6,251 nucleotides of DNA from Arenicellales bacterium (GCA_029287965.1 JARFQC010000023.1:1-6251), one strand, 5' to 3'. Counted from the stretch's first letter, positions 1 through 5,236 are shown. The notes: generated from the sequence alone by a model not told the origin. Program-made: numbers and translations.

Positions 1-14
1 ATGAGAGAGTTCAT
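1..14 (-). CDS. Start of an unidentified gene running off the left edge (partial)
   Basis: The minus strand shows an ATG at 14-12 preceded by a GGAG core at 24-21 with a 6-nt spacer, inside an AT-rich stretch. Only four full codons (M-N-S-L) remain before the window ends, so no product can be proposed. It lies about 175 bp downstream of the HdeA-family stop codon on the same strand. It could belong to the same transcript or be an independent gene. Support rests only on a good ribosome binding site at a good distance from an ATG; it could be chance. Confidence 0.4.
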
Positions 15-188
15 TTTAATCTCCATTTATTGTTAATAATGAGCAGATCGTTGGCCAATTCAAACAGCAAGAATCCACTTATTATCTAAACTTCTGCTTA
101 AGCCTCCTAATCAGCTTTTTAGCAATCACCAGGCCATTGTAGTACCAGTGCTCTCCTGTTGAATTTGAGGGACAGCTTCATATTAAAA
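15..188. other. AT-rich intergenic region after the HdeA-family gene
   Basis: No open frame of useful length or convincing terminator hairpin is visible on either strand. The minus-strand stretch just before the edge gene is AT-rich (ATTATTAACAATAAA, about 44-30) and could hold its promoter, but I see no clear -35/-10 pair at normal spacing. Confidence 0.5.
21..24 (-). promoter_or_regulatory. Ribosome binding site for the left-edge gene
   Basis: The minus strand reads TGGAGA followed by TTAAA and then ATG. The GGAG core is six bases from the start codon. This is the main reason for calling a gene at the left edge. Confidence 0.4.
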
Positions 189-503
189 TTACTTGCCGAG
201 CTTTAAAAACGTCTCCAGCGCCTTGTCATCAGGGTTGTCCAGGCAGTAGTCGATGAAACGATCAGTGAGATCGGCAAGGTCCTCTATTTCGTACTTCGTC
301 GTGTTCATCTTTCCGAGCCGGAAGCCATGCGCCAAAGCTAAGGTGTTCTCCCTCTCGCTGCCAGACAGGCGCATGATGTCCTTGCACTGAAAGGTGTTGA
401 GGTCTCGGTCGTCGTTCGGGTCTTCGGATGCGATGGCCAATCCGCTAAATAATAATGTAGCAGTCGCCGCGACGGTCATGAGGTTTTTAAGTGAAATAGA
501 CAT
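189..503 (-). CDS. HdeA-family periplasmic protein (acid-stress chaperone-like)
   Basis: The product is 104 residues. A signal peptide spans about residues 1-26 (hydrophobic core followed by LAIAS), so the mature protein is near 78 residues, close to E. coli HdeA. The mature part begins with acidic residues, then FQCKDIM with Cys40, and ends with FIDYCLDNP with Cys87. Two widely spaced cysteines, the first in an aromatic-x-Cys-x-Asp context, are the HdeA-family hallmark and form one disulfide in the known members. E. coli HdeA is a periplasmic chaperone that unfolds at low pH and holds other proteins soluble; whether this homologue is acid-activated cannot be read from sequence. The start is set by AAGGAGA eight bases upstream; the open frame extends further upstream but there it overlaps the glycine-zipper gene and looks non-coding. 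It follows that gene by 43 bp, so the two are probably one operon. Symbol withheld because the family is diverse. Confidence 0.82.
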   Translation of the reverse strand: MSISLKNLMTVAATATLLFSGLAIASEDPNDDRDLNTFQCKDIMRLSGSERENTLALAHGFRLGKMNTTKYEIEDLADLTDRFIDYCLDNPDDKALETFLKLGK

Positions 504-511
504 GGGTAGTA

Positions 512-518
512 TCTCCTT
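512..518 (-). promoter_or_regulatory. Ribosome binding site fixing the HdeA-family start
   Basis: AAGGAGA on the minus strand lies eight bases before the ATG at 503. It decides for this start over the upstream in-frame ATG at 716, which would place 71 extra residues inside the preceding gene and hide the signal peptide. Confidence 0.8.
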
Positions 519-546
519 GATTGAGAGTTTTGTATTGCGTTTCGAT

Positions 547-885
547 TCAGCGTAAACGACCGGCCATGCAGTCGTCGTAGACACGTCGATAGGTGCTACT
601 CCTCCTGACGGCACCGCTGGTGCCGCCGACAACGGCACCGACAGCGGCCCCTTTCCTTGCTCCCCTGCGGGAGTTGCGGCTGACGATAGCACCAACGGTG
701 GCGCCTCCCACAGCACCTGTCACGGCACCGCCGACGGCACCGTAGGTGTTTCCTGCCGCTCGTTCTGCGCGGTAGGCGCAGTCCGAGGCGGAGTAGTAGC
801 GGGCAAACGCTGGCATCGCCGTGGCGAGGGAAATACCGAGCACGATGAGAGCCAGCAAGGTTCGATTTGGTTTTCGTTTTAGCAT
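547..885 (-). CDS. Glycine-zipper (YMGG-like) exported protein
   Basis: The product is 112 residues. Residues 1-28 form a signal peptide (basic MLKRK start, hydrophobic core, AMPAFA cleavage site). The body holds two glycine-zipper segments. The first has glycines exactly every fourth residue at 45, 49, 53, 57, 61 and 65; the second at 75, 79, 83, 87 and 91. A short basic linker (SRNSRRGARK, 69-78) separates them, as expected for a helical hairpin that inserts in or packs against a membrane. Cys36 and Cys106 flank the zippers and could form a disulfide. The C-terminal VYDDCMAGR resembles tails seen in YMGG-type glycine-zipper proteins. Proteins of this type sit in the periplasm or outer membrane; their function is poorly defined. 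GGAG lies eight bases before the ATG. The HdeA-family gene follows 43 bp downstream. It is related to the shorter zipper gene at 1162-1416. Confidence 0.82.
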   Translation of the reverse strand: MLKRKPNRTLLALIVLGISLATAMPAFARYYSASDCAYRAERAAGNTYGAVGGAVTGAVGGATVGAIVSRNSRRGARKGAAVGAVVGGTSGAVRRSSTYRRVYDDCMAGRLR

Positions 886-966
886 TTTGCGATCTCCGAT
901 CTGAATATTGTTTCCGTTTCTGCTCCGCGTAACGCAAGGCAGTCGTTATACTGGCAGGAACTCCTG

Positions 967-1095
967 ATGAGGTTCCACACCTGTACGTCGGTCCGCCTGG
1001 TTGTCCTGGCCGGGCCATCCGCTCCTGAAGCGCTCGCACGAAAGGAAAGTGCCTGGATGGCTGCGATGTTGAAGCATGTTGGGCGGTCTCTTTAG
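967..1095 (+). CDS. Possible 42-residue small protein, weak
   Basis: This is the only plus-strand frame in the gap with a Shine-Dalgarno-like AGGA, seven bases before its ATG. The product starts MRFHTC and has a short hydrophobic run (VRLVVLAG). I recognise no family. Its length is within what chance gives, and it runs against every other gene in the window. It is listed only so that it is not lost. Confidence 0.12.
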   Translation: MRFHTCTSVRLVVLAGPSAPEALARKESAWMAAMLKHVGRSL

Positions 1096-1121
1096 CGGAT
1101 CATGTTGATGCTTTCCCTGTT

Positions 1122-1139
1122 ACCCGGATATATCCCGGT
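1122..1139. repeat. 18-bp near-perfect palindrome
   Basis: ACCCGGATATATCCCGGT matches its own reverse complement at 16 of 18 positions (one mismatched pair). It lies 22 bp downstream of the short glycine-zipper stop codon. As RNA it could form a hairpin with a UAUA loop, but no U-tract follows on the minus strand, so it is not a classical terminator. It could be an operator for a dimeric regulator of the downstream zipper/HdeA operon. Confidence 0.4.
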
Positions 1140-1161
1140 GAATTGTTAAAAATTATTTAAT

Positions 1162-1416
1162 TTAATAATAGTAGTCATGCCTTCTGTGGTGTCTGACGGC
1201 GGCACCACTAACAGCTCCCACTCCCGCACCGATTGCGGCTCCCCTTGCGGCTCCCTTGCTTCCCTTGGCAATACCACCAACTGCTGCGCCAACAGCAGCT
1301 CCTCTGATGGTACTCCTGGCCACAACACCTGCTTCAGCGGTGTCAGGGTACATGGGCAAAAGGAGCACAAGTGCAGTTATTGCAGCAGCCAGGTTCGTAT
1401 ATTTAATTGTCATCAT
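1162..1416 (-). CDS. Short glycine-zipper exported protein, coupled to the MORN gene
   Basis: The product is 84 residues. A signal peptide spans about residues 1-29, ending in TAEA. The mature part is almost only glycine zipper: glycines every fourth residue at 39, 43 and 47, then at 55, 59, 63, 67 and 71, with a basic linker (KGSKGAARG) between. The tail RHHRRHDYYY is rich in His, Arg and Tyr. It is a shorter relative of the 112-residue zipper protein: the second segments align as RGARKGAAVGAVVGG and KGAARGAAIGAGVGA. It has no cysteines. The gene starts with ATGATG; the stop TGA of the MORN gene lies within it, so the overlap is ATGA and translation is probably coupled. A GGGGAGA at 1430-1424, inside the MORN coding end, lies seven bases from the first ATG. 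Likely an envelope protein; its role is unknown. Confidence 0.78.
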   Translation of the reverse strand: MMTIKYTNLAAAITALVLLLPMYPDTAEAGVVARSTIRGAAVGAAVGGIAKGSKGAARGAAIGAGVGAVSGAAVRHHRRHDYYY

Positions 1417-2261
1417 TTTTGTTTCTCCCCATTTTTCCAGTTTTCGATTGATTGGGTTCCATCGGTTTTCGTGACCAGAACCATGCCGTTCAGTTTACCG
1501 TCTGTAAACTTACCCTGATAGACATCATTGTTAGGTGCGATGTAAGAAGCAGCGCCATTCGGCGAACTTTCATCAAACTGTCCCACTGTTACACTGCCGT
1601 CTGCACCTTCATAAGCACCAACTCCGGATGCCAGTCCTTTTTTAAAATCACCGATGTAAGCGCTTTGATCAGCATGAATCAGAGTACCAACACCATGGCG
1701 CTGATCGTTTTCAACTCCACCAAAATAATACTCTCCGTCTTCGGTTGTATAGGAAGCAATAGCGCGACCGCTCAATTTACCATCTACGAACTTACCGAGA
1801 AGAGTTGCTTTGTCTTTTTTTGTCTTTAGGAGACCTTCACCAGAGTCCAGTTTACCGTTGAACCTACCAATAAAAGAAAAACCTTCAATTGAACGATAAA
1901 TACCGTGACCCGTGGGTTTGCCATCAACAAAATTACCTAGAAAATGGTTAAACCCTGCGTTATCAACATTACGGAATTTCAAGGATCCAGTGCCATTTGC
2001 TTTTCCGCCTGTCATTTCACCATTATAAACGGCAGATAACCCGTCCTTGTCGTGCACCACCAGCACGCCAGAACCTGTGGCCTTTCCATTTTCGCATGAT
2101 CCTGACCAGGTAATAACCTCTTTGGCGCTACCGTCATTGGGGGACCATGCCTGGCAATCGGTTATCGGATCTTTGAGCCAGGTTTCTGCGTGGACTGTGC
2201 CAGCCAGAAATACCATGACAGCAGTTCCACCCAGAACCTTGTATAACATTTGTTTATGCAT
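1413..2261 (-). CDS. Periplasmic MORN-repeat protein
   Basis: The product is 282 residues. Residues 1-25 are a signal peptide (MHKQMLYK start, hydrophobic core, GTVHA cleavage site). A short N-terminal region holds Cys36 and Cys56 (DCQAW and SGSCENG), a plausible disulfide. From about residue 51 to the end, nine MORN-type repeats of mostly 23 residues and one half repeat fill the protein, with motifs such as YNGE, LGNFVDGK, IGRF, YIGDF and YQGKF followed by the G-x-G turn. MORN repeats build an extended beta-sheet rod used for protein or membrane contacts; bacterial exported versions are mostly uncharacterised, and no catalytic domain is present here. The start is set by TGGAGAAG with GGAG eight bases upstream; an in-frame ATG at 2336 lacks this and would bury the signal peptide. 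Its stop overlaps the start of the short glycine-zipper gene. The coding sequence is richer in A+T than the phosphatase gene (sampled 60-base lines at 38% and 45% GC against 68%). Confidence 0.85.
   Translation of the reverse strand: MHKQMLYKVLGGTAVMVFLAGTVHAETWLKDPITDCQAWSPNDGSAKEVITWSGSCENGKATGSGVLVVHDKDGLSAVYNGEMTGGKANGTGSLKFRNVDNAGFNHFLGNFVDGKPTGHGIYRSIEGFSFIGRFNGKLDSGEGLLKTKKDKATLLGKFVDGKLSGRAIASYTTEDGEYYFGGVENDQRHGVGTLIHADQSAYIGDFKKGLASGVGAYEGADGSVTVGQFDESSPNGAASYIAPNNDVYQGKFTDGKLNGMVLVTKTDGTQSIENWKNGEKQK
1416..2111 (-). repeat. Tandem MORN repeats in the coding sequence (about 69-nt period)
   Basis: Repeat units begin near residues 51, 78, 107, 130, 154, 179, 202, 225 and 248, with a half unit at 271. 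Units 1 and 2 are longer (27-29 residues) and the others 23-25. The repeats are diverged in protein sequence and share little nucleotide identity, so this is an old array rather than a recent expansion. Confidence 0.75.
1424..1430 (-). promoter_or_regulatory. Ribosome binding site inside the end of the MORN gene
   Basis: GGGGAGA on the minus strand lies within the last codons of the MORN gene, seven bases before the zipper ATG at 1416. Together with the ATGA overlap it supports coupled or reinitiated translation of the zipper protein. Confidence 0.7.
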
Positions 2262-2266
2262 CACTA

Positions 2267-2274
2267 CTTCTCCA
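2267..2274 (-). promoter_or_regulatory. Ribosome binding site fixing the MORN protein start
   Basis: TGGAGAAG on the minus strand places GGAG eight bases before the ATG at 2261 and gives a protein that begins directly with a normal signal peptide. Confidence 0.75.
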
Positions 2275-2336
2275 TTGAAATTATAAATTACTCTTTTCAG
2301 GGGCCTTGAAGATATCCCCCCTCTTTCCTGAAACAA

Positions 2337-2367
2337 TTAAAACTAGCAAGTACCATGTGCTTGCTAG
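2337..2367 (-). terminator. Possible terminator after the GlsB-type gene
   Basis: On the minus strand an 8-bp perfect stem (CTAGCAAG/CTTGCTAG, plus two further pairs beyond one mismatch) is followed directly by TTTTAATTG. The stem is only half G+C and the T-run is short, so termination may be weak. It lies about 150 bp after the GlsB-type stop codon and about 80 bp before the MORN start, a sensible place for a transcript boundary. Confidence 0.4.
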
Positions 2368-2373
2368 CATCCC

Positions 2374-2514
2374 ATGGTCGGCCCTCAACCGGGCCATGTT
2401 GCCATCGGGATGTTCACGTACCCGATCATAAAAGCACTGAATTGGCGCGAGAGTACTGCCACCCGCGGCCTCTACAAGCCGGATCGTTACCCAAATCTTT
2501 ACGGCAGCAGGTAG
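2374..2514 (+). pseudogene. Possible coding remnant, 46 codons, family not recognised
   Basis: A plus-strand frame from ATG 2374 to TAG 2512-2514 reads like natural protein (FTYPIIKALNWRESTATRGL, then YKPDRYPNLYG), with mostly C or G in third codon positions. It ends at the base next to the GlsB-type stop codon on the other strand. There is no Shine-Dalgarno before the ATG and an in-frame TAG lies just upstream (2365-2367). The minus strand is also open in the same codon register, in frame after the GlsB-type TGA for about 78 codons. The two open frames reinforce each other by base composition, so neither is good evidence for the other. It may be the tail of an old gene, or chance. Confidence 0.2.
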
Positions 2515-2775
2515 TCAGTTCGCCAGCTTTCTTAGCAGGCTGATTATCACCACCAGAATAACTGCACCAACGGTAGCGGATACAAGTGTTGCGGTTAAAC
2601 CGCTGCCGACGGTTACTCCGAGTTCGGCAAAGATATATTTGCCGACGAAAGCACCGAGGATTCCGACGATAATATTTACGATCAGCCCAAATCCACCGCC
2701 TCTTACGATAAGACCGGCCAGCCAGCCGACAACCGCACCCAAAGCCAGTATGATTAAAATTGATTCAAGTTCCAT
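2515..2775 (-). CDS. GlsB/YeaQ/YmgE-family membrane protein
   Basis: The product is 86 residues and nearly all hydrophobic. Three membrane segments are visible: about 5-25, 29-50 and 60-82. The pattern GWLAGLIVRGGGFG then NIIVGILGAFVGKYIF matches the Transglycosylase-associated/GlsB/YeaQ/YmgE family, whose members are 80-90 residues; the length fits. The family name comes from genome context and stress-related expression; no enzymatic activity is established, and members are seen as inner-membrane stress proteins. The middle helix carries small-residue GxxxG spacing, echoing the zipper proteins further along. GAGAGG lies just upstream with a spacer of about 5 bases. It begins 42 bp after the DUF1254 stop codon, so it is probably in the same transcript. 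The last residues are basic (LLRKLAN). Confidence 0.88.
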   Translation of the reverse strand: MELESILIILALGAVVGWLAGLIVRGGGFGLIVNIIVGILGAFVGKYIFAELGVTVGSGLTATLVSATVGAVILVVIISLLRKLAN

Positions 2776-2817
2776 TTTTTACCTCTCTATAGAATAGCTG
2801 CCTGTTGACGTCGCTGC

Positions 2818-4200
2818 CTACAGAGACAGCTTCTCCGCTTTCGGCACCTGCCAGGTCTTCATTTTTTCCAGGTCTGCAATATAGACACGCAGGACGATGT
2901 CCATGTCCTCGTCCTTGCGATTGATCGGCAGCCAGTTTTCCTCGGGCACGCCCTCGGGTTTCTCCGCGGCGACGTAGACCTCGATGCCGCCATTCTCATC
3001 GAGCTGCATGCCAGCGTTCTCGCCGACACTGTACTTCTTGCGATCGTTGGGAATGAAAAAGCCGATTTTGAGGTCGTATAGCGTAAGCGACCAGAATACC
3101 TCGGTCGGTGGCAGTTCATCAGCCGTCATGCGGATCACGTAGTCATTCATGGCATTCATTGGCTTGCCGTCGCTGGTGGTGACAGCGGGATAGACCGCCT
3201 CGACTGCAGGCAGACCGATCGGACCGAGCACGGACTGGAACAGCAACAGCTCGAGAGTCATGTTTCCCTTGGTCAGGAACTTGTCGAACAGTTCCTTTTT
3301 GTAGAACTCCTTGTCCGAGGTCCGGGCCATCTCTTCAGCAAAGATCCGTTCGCTGGCCTGGCGGATTTTCTTGCCGTCGATCTTCGCCACTTTTGCTGCA
3401 TCGTAGGGCTGCCCCGGCACGATTCCGAGTGGCTTGTAGGCGGCCAAAATCTCGCGGTCGAGTTCGTTGTTCGGGTCGAAGGTGGTATGGTTGAAGACGA
3501 ACTGCATCACTTCGAGCAGGTTGTTCTCGAAGACATCTGCGTCCCGCTGACCGACTGCAGGGAACTCGATGTCGTCGATCGGCCTGGCCTGGCCTCCCCG
3601 AAGCTCAGAGAGGGTGACAAGCTTAACGTCTTTCATCTGCCCGATGATACGATTGAATCGCTCCTGATCCCCGGCATGTGGCATGACACGAAGGATCGCC
3701 GTGATGAAGTCGCCGCTGGCCTCAAATATTCGGTCGACTCCTTCCACTGGCTCACCTTTGTAGCCCTCGGTGCGTGCCGAGTAGAACAGCATTTTCTCCG
3801 GCTTCCTGAAGTCGCCGAGCCGCGTCGTCATCGGCACGTTGACGTAATGATCATAAGCGGTGACCATCAGCGAGACGTAATCCGAGTCAATGACCGGCAT
3901 CTCCAGGATCACCGGGTCCTTGCGCAGGTCGAGCACGGCAGAGATATATAGCGTGTCATTATTAGGCCGCGCGATATCCTTCATCGTGTGGTCTTTCAGT
4001 TCGGTGTCGGCTGCCACCCTGTTCCAGCCACCCTGTTGCAGCGCACTCTTGTTGTTGACATTGTACATGGCGACGTACTGGTACGAACGCTTCACAAGAT
4101 TGTCTATATCATCGTCGGTCAGCTCGACTGCCGACGCCGTTGTCGCCGTAGCCAGCATGGCAGTAGTGCCTGCGATTAATAGTTTGGCTAGTGTGTTCAT
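2818..4200 (-). CDS. Exported DUF1254/DUF1214-domain protein
   Basis: The product is 460 residues. Residues 1-24 are a signal peptide (MNTLAKLL start, cleavage after TTASA). The N-terminal half carries DUF1254: about residues 28-160, with the characteristic IARPNNDTLYISAVLDL (77-93) and a following VILEMP. The C-terminal part, about 345-455, is DUF1214, with FWSLTLYD (369-376), GFFIPNDRKKYSVGE (380-394) and EENWLPINR (420-428). The two domains normally occur together in this order in proteins of about this length, so the gene looks intact. The family is widespread in proteobacteria and lacks an agreed function. The start at 4200 is chosen for AAGGAGA five bases upstream; the frame is open to 4269 but that extension would sit ahead of the signal peptide. 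It lies 115 bp downstream of the acid phosphatase and 42 bp upstream of the GlsB-type gene. The mature protein has no cysteine. Confidence 0.88.
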   Translation of the reverse strand: MNTLAKLLIAGTTAMLATATTASAVELTDDDIDNLVKRSYQYVAMYNVNNKSALQQGGWNRVAADTELKDHTMKDIARPNNDTLYISAVLDLRKDPVILEMPVIDSDYVSLMVTAYDHYVNVPMTTRLGDFRKPEKMLFYSARTEGYKGEPVEGVDRIFEASGDFITAILRVMPHAGDQERFNRIIGQMKDVKLVTLSELRGGQARPIDDIEFPAVGQRDADVFENNLLEVMQFVFNHTTFDPNNELDREILAAYKPLGIVPGQPYDAAKVAKIDGKKIRQASERIFAEEMARTSDKEFYKKELFDKFLTKGNMTLELLLFQSVLGPIGLPAVEAVYPAVTTSDGKPMNAMNDYVIRMTADELPPTEVFWSLTLYDLKIGFFIPNDRKKYSVGENAGMQLDENGGIEVYVAAEKPEGVPEENWLPINRKDEDMDIVLRVYIADLEKMKTWQVPKAEKLSL

Positions 4201-4205
4201 GTCTT

Positions 4206-4212
4206 TCTCCTT
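4206..4212 (-). promoter_or_regulatory. Ribosome binding site fixing the DUF1254 protein start
   Basis: AAGGAGA on the minus strand lies five bases before the ATG at 4200 and selects it over the in-frame ATG at 4269. About 15 bases further upstream the leader can form a small hairpin (AGGAC 4228-4232 with GTCCT 4239-4243), of unknown meaning. Confidence 0.75.
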
Positions 4213-4315
4213 AAATATTGTTCTGCCAGGACTTGACCGTCCTCCCGGGACAACGGGGAGAACAGCCACTTGTCATAATCACTTCGTTTCTTCGGCTTTC
4301 GGCAGTGAGACTCCT

Positions 4316-5167
4316 CTATCGCATCGTGTCCAGTATTGTTGTTTCTGTCGCGCAATCTATTTTTGGTGAAAGGCCATCTCGACGTGCCCGGTCGATATCT
4401 GCACGGGCTGCTTTCATTGCTGTGAGAAACTCCTCGTCAGCGTGCAGCCTGGCTACTGCAGCTGCACCGACCAATCTTCCTGCCACAACATCTGTATACC
4501 AGTGCGCGTTGCAAACATTGCGGCTCTCGCCGAAGGAGCGACCCCTGGCAAGGATTGCCTCGGCGCGATCTGGTGCCAGCTCGGTCAGGATCAACGCCCA
4601 GCCCCAGCCGATGGCAGTGTGCCCGGAGGGATATGAACCGTCCTTACGCAGCGCCTCCTCGTCTTCCGGGGTACAAACCACTTCCCCGCGCACCATGAAC
4701 GGACGTTCCCGCTGGTACGCATTCTTGGCGGAATATGGCGCCAGGCCGATGTCCGTCAGGGTTCTCCTGAGCAACATGTAGAGGGCGGGAGTATCCTGTT
4801 CGGTCACCGGGATTCCCAGCGCACAAGTGAAGGTTCTGGCTGCGGCCGGGAAGGCGAGATCTGCATCGCTTTTTGCCAGATCCCAACGGGCCGTTCCACG
4901 CAATGCCTTCAAGTTATCGGCCCAGGCGGTATCCATCGTCTGGCGTGTCGAGTCCTCCGCCGGTGAGGGAAGGACAAACTCCTTGCTGTCCAGTTGCTGC
5001 TCCTTGGTAAGATAGCCCTGAAGCATCCCCGGCATGATTTCCTGTACTTGCCCTCCGACAGCCATCGCTGTAGGAGTGTTACCCGATTGTGTTGCCTCCA
5101 TCGTGCTGCACGCGGCAACTGCCGTGGTCAGCAGGATGGCAATAATGGTCGAGAATTGGATCTTCAT
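4316..5167 (-). CDS. Class A (PhoN-type) acid phosphatase, lipoprotein
   Basis: The product is 283 residues of the PAP2 superfamily. All three parts of the phosphatase signature are present: K148-x6-R155-P156 (KNAYQRERP), P180-S-G-H183 and S215-R216-x5-H222-x3-D226. H222 is the expected phospho-acceptor and H183 the acid/base. GSYPSGHT is the exact hallmark of class A bacterial non-specific acid phosphatases, which release phosphate from nucleotides and other monoesters in the periplasm. Unlike typical PhoN, which has a cleavable signal peptide and is soluble, this one has a lipobox (VAAC, Cys20) followed by Ser, predicting a lipoprotein sent to the outer membrane. A linker of about 35-45 residues precedes the catalytic domain. 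AGGAG lies six bases before the ATG. It follows the S1/P1 nuclease by 69 bp on the same strand, which suggests sequential action on nucleic acids. Confidence 0.92.
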   Translation of the reverse strand: MKIQFSTIIAILLTTAVAACSTMEATQSGNTPTAMAVGGQVQEIMPGMLQGYLTKEQQLDSKEFVLPSPAEDSTRQTMDTAWADNLKALRGTARWDLAKSDADLAFPAAARTFTCALGIPVTEQDTPALYMLLRRTLTDIGLAPYSAKNAYQRERPFMVRGEVVCTPEDEEALRKDGSYPSGHTAIGWGWALILTELAPDRAEAILARGRSFGESRNVCNAHWYTDVVAGRLVGAAAVARLHADEEFLTAMKAARADIDRARRDGLSPKIDCATETTILDTMR

Positions 5168-5236
5168 TGAATGCTCCTATTCTTCACTGTCGTTGAAGGT
5201 ACTTTAGTTGTTTACGGATGATGAGATACATTGAAC

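Larger units (their letters stand above)
886..1161. other. 276-bp intergenic region upstream of the glycine-zipper/HdeA operon
   Basis: This gap separates the MORN/zipper pair from the zipper/HdeA pair and is the likely place for the promoter of the latter. It contains a near-perfect palindrome at 1122-1139, a small inverted repeat (GGAAC/GTTCC arms at 957-961 and 972-976) and a weak plus-strand 42-codon open frame at 967-1095. I see no convincing sigma-70 promoter. A minus-strand GGAACC at 976-971 resembles the -35 of ECF sigma factors, but no clear matching -10 follows at the right distance. Confidence 0.5.
2262..2514. other. 253-bp intergenic region between the GlsB-type and MORN genes
   Basis: This gap probably ends the upstream transcript and starts the MORN/zipper one. 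It contains a terminator-like hairpin (2343-2367), an inverted repeat with 7-bp arms (2295-2301 and 2327-2333), a GC-rich hairpin (GGCCC 2380-2384 with GGGCC 2391-2395) and an open frame on each strand in the same codon register (2374-2514). A TATAAT reads on the minus strand at 2285-2280, but it sits so close to the MORN start that it would leave a leader of only about 12 bases. Confidence 0.5.

Noticed and set aside
120..170. Hairpin terminator after the HdeA-family gene (AGCA/TGCT arms)
   Set aside because: Only four outer pairs are continuous, inner pairing is poor and no T-run follows on the minus strand.
504..716. Upstream extension of the HdeA-family frame to an ATG at 716
   Set aside because: It overlaps the glycine-zipper gene, reads like out-of-frame sequence, lacks a ribosome binding site and would bury the signal peptide; AAGGAGA supports the start at 503.
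596..1039. 147-codon minus-strand frame across the 112-residue zipper gene
   Set aside because: It is an out-of-frame reading of the zipper gene; its C-terminal half is an Arg/Cys-rich low-complexity stretch typical of a shadow frame.
2280..2285. Perfect minus-strand TATAAT as the MORN promoter
   Set aside because: Transcription would start about 12 bases before the ATG, inside the Shine-Dalgarno sequence, and no -35 element is present at normal spacing.
3487..3951. 154-codon plus-strand frame antisense to the DUF1254 gene
   Set aside because: It is a shadow of a well-supported gene and shows no signal peptide, motif or family resemblance.
4201..4315. Terminator or promoter between the phosphatase and the DUF1254 gene
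   Set aside because: Only 5-bp stems (such as AGGAC/GTCCT and TCACT/AGTGA) without T-runs are present, and no clear -35/-10 pair is seen, so transcript boundaries here stay undecided.
4218..4781. 187-codon plus-strand frame antisense to the phosphatase
   Set aside because: It lies opposite a gene with complete catalytic motifs, is Ser/Ala/Arg-rich without recognisable domains, and has no good ribosome binding site.
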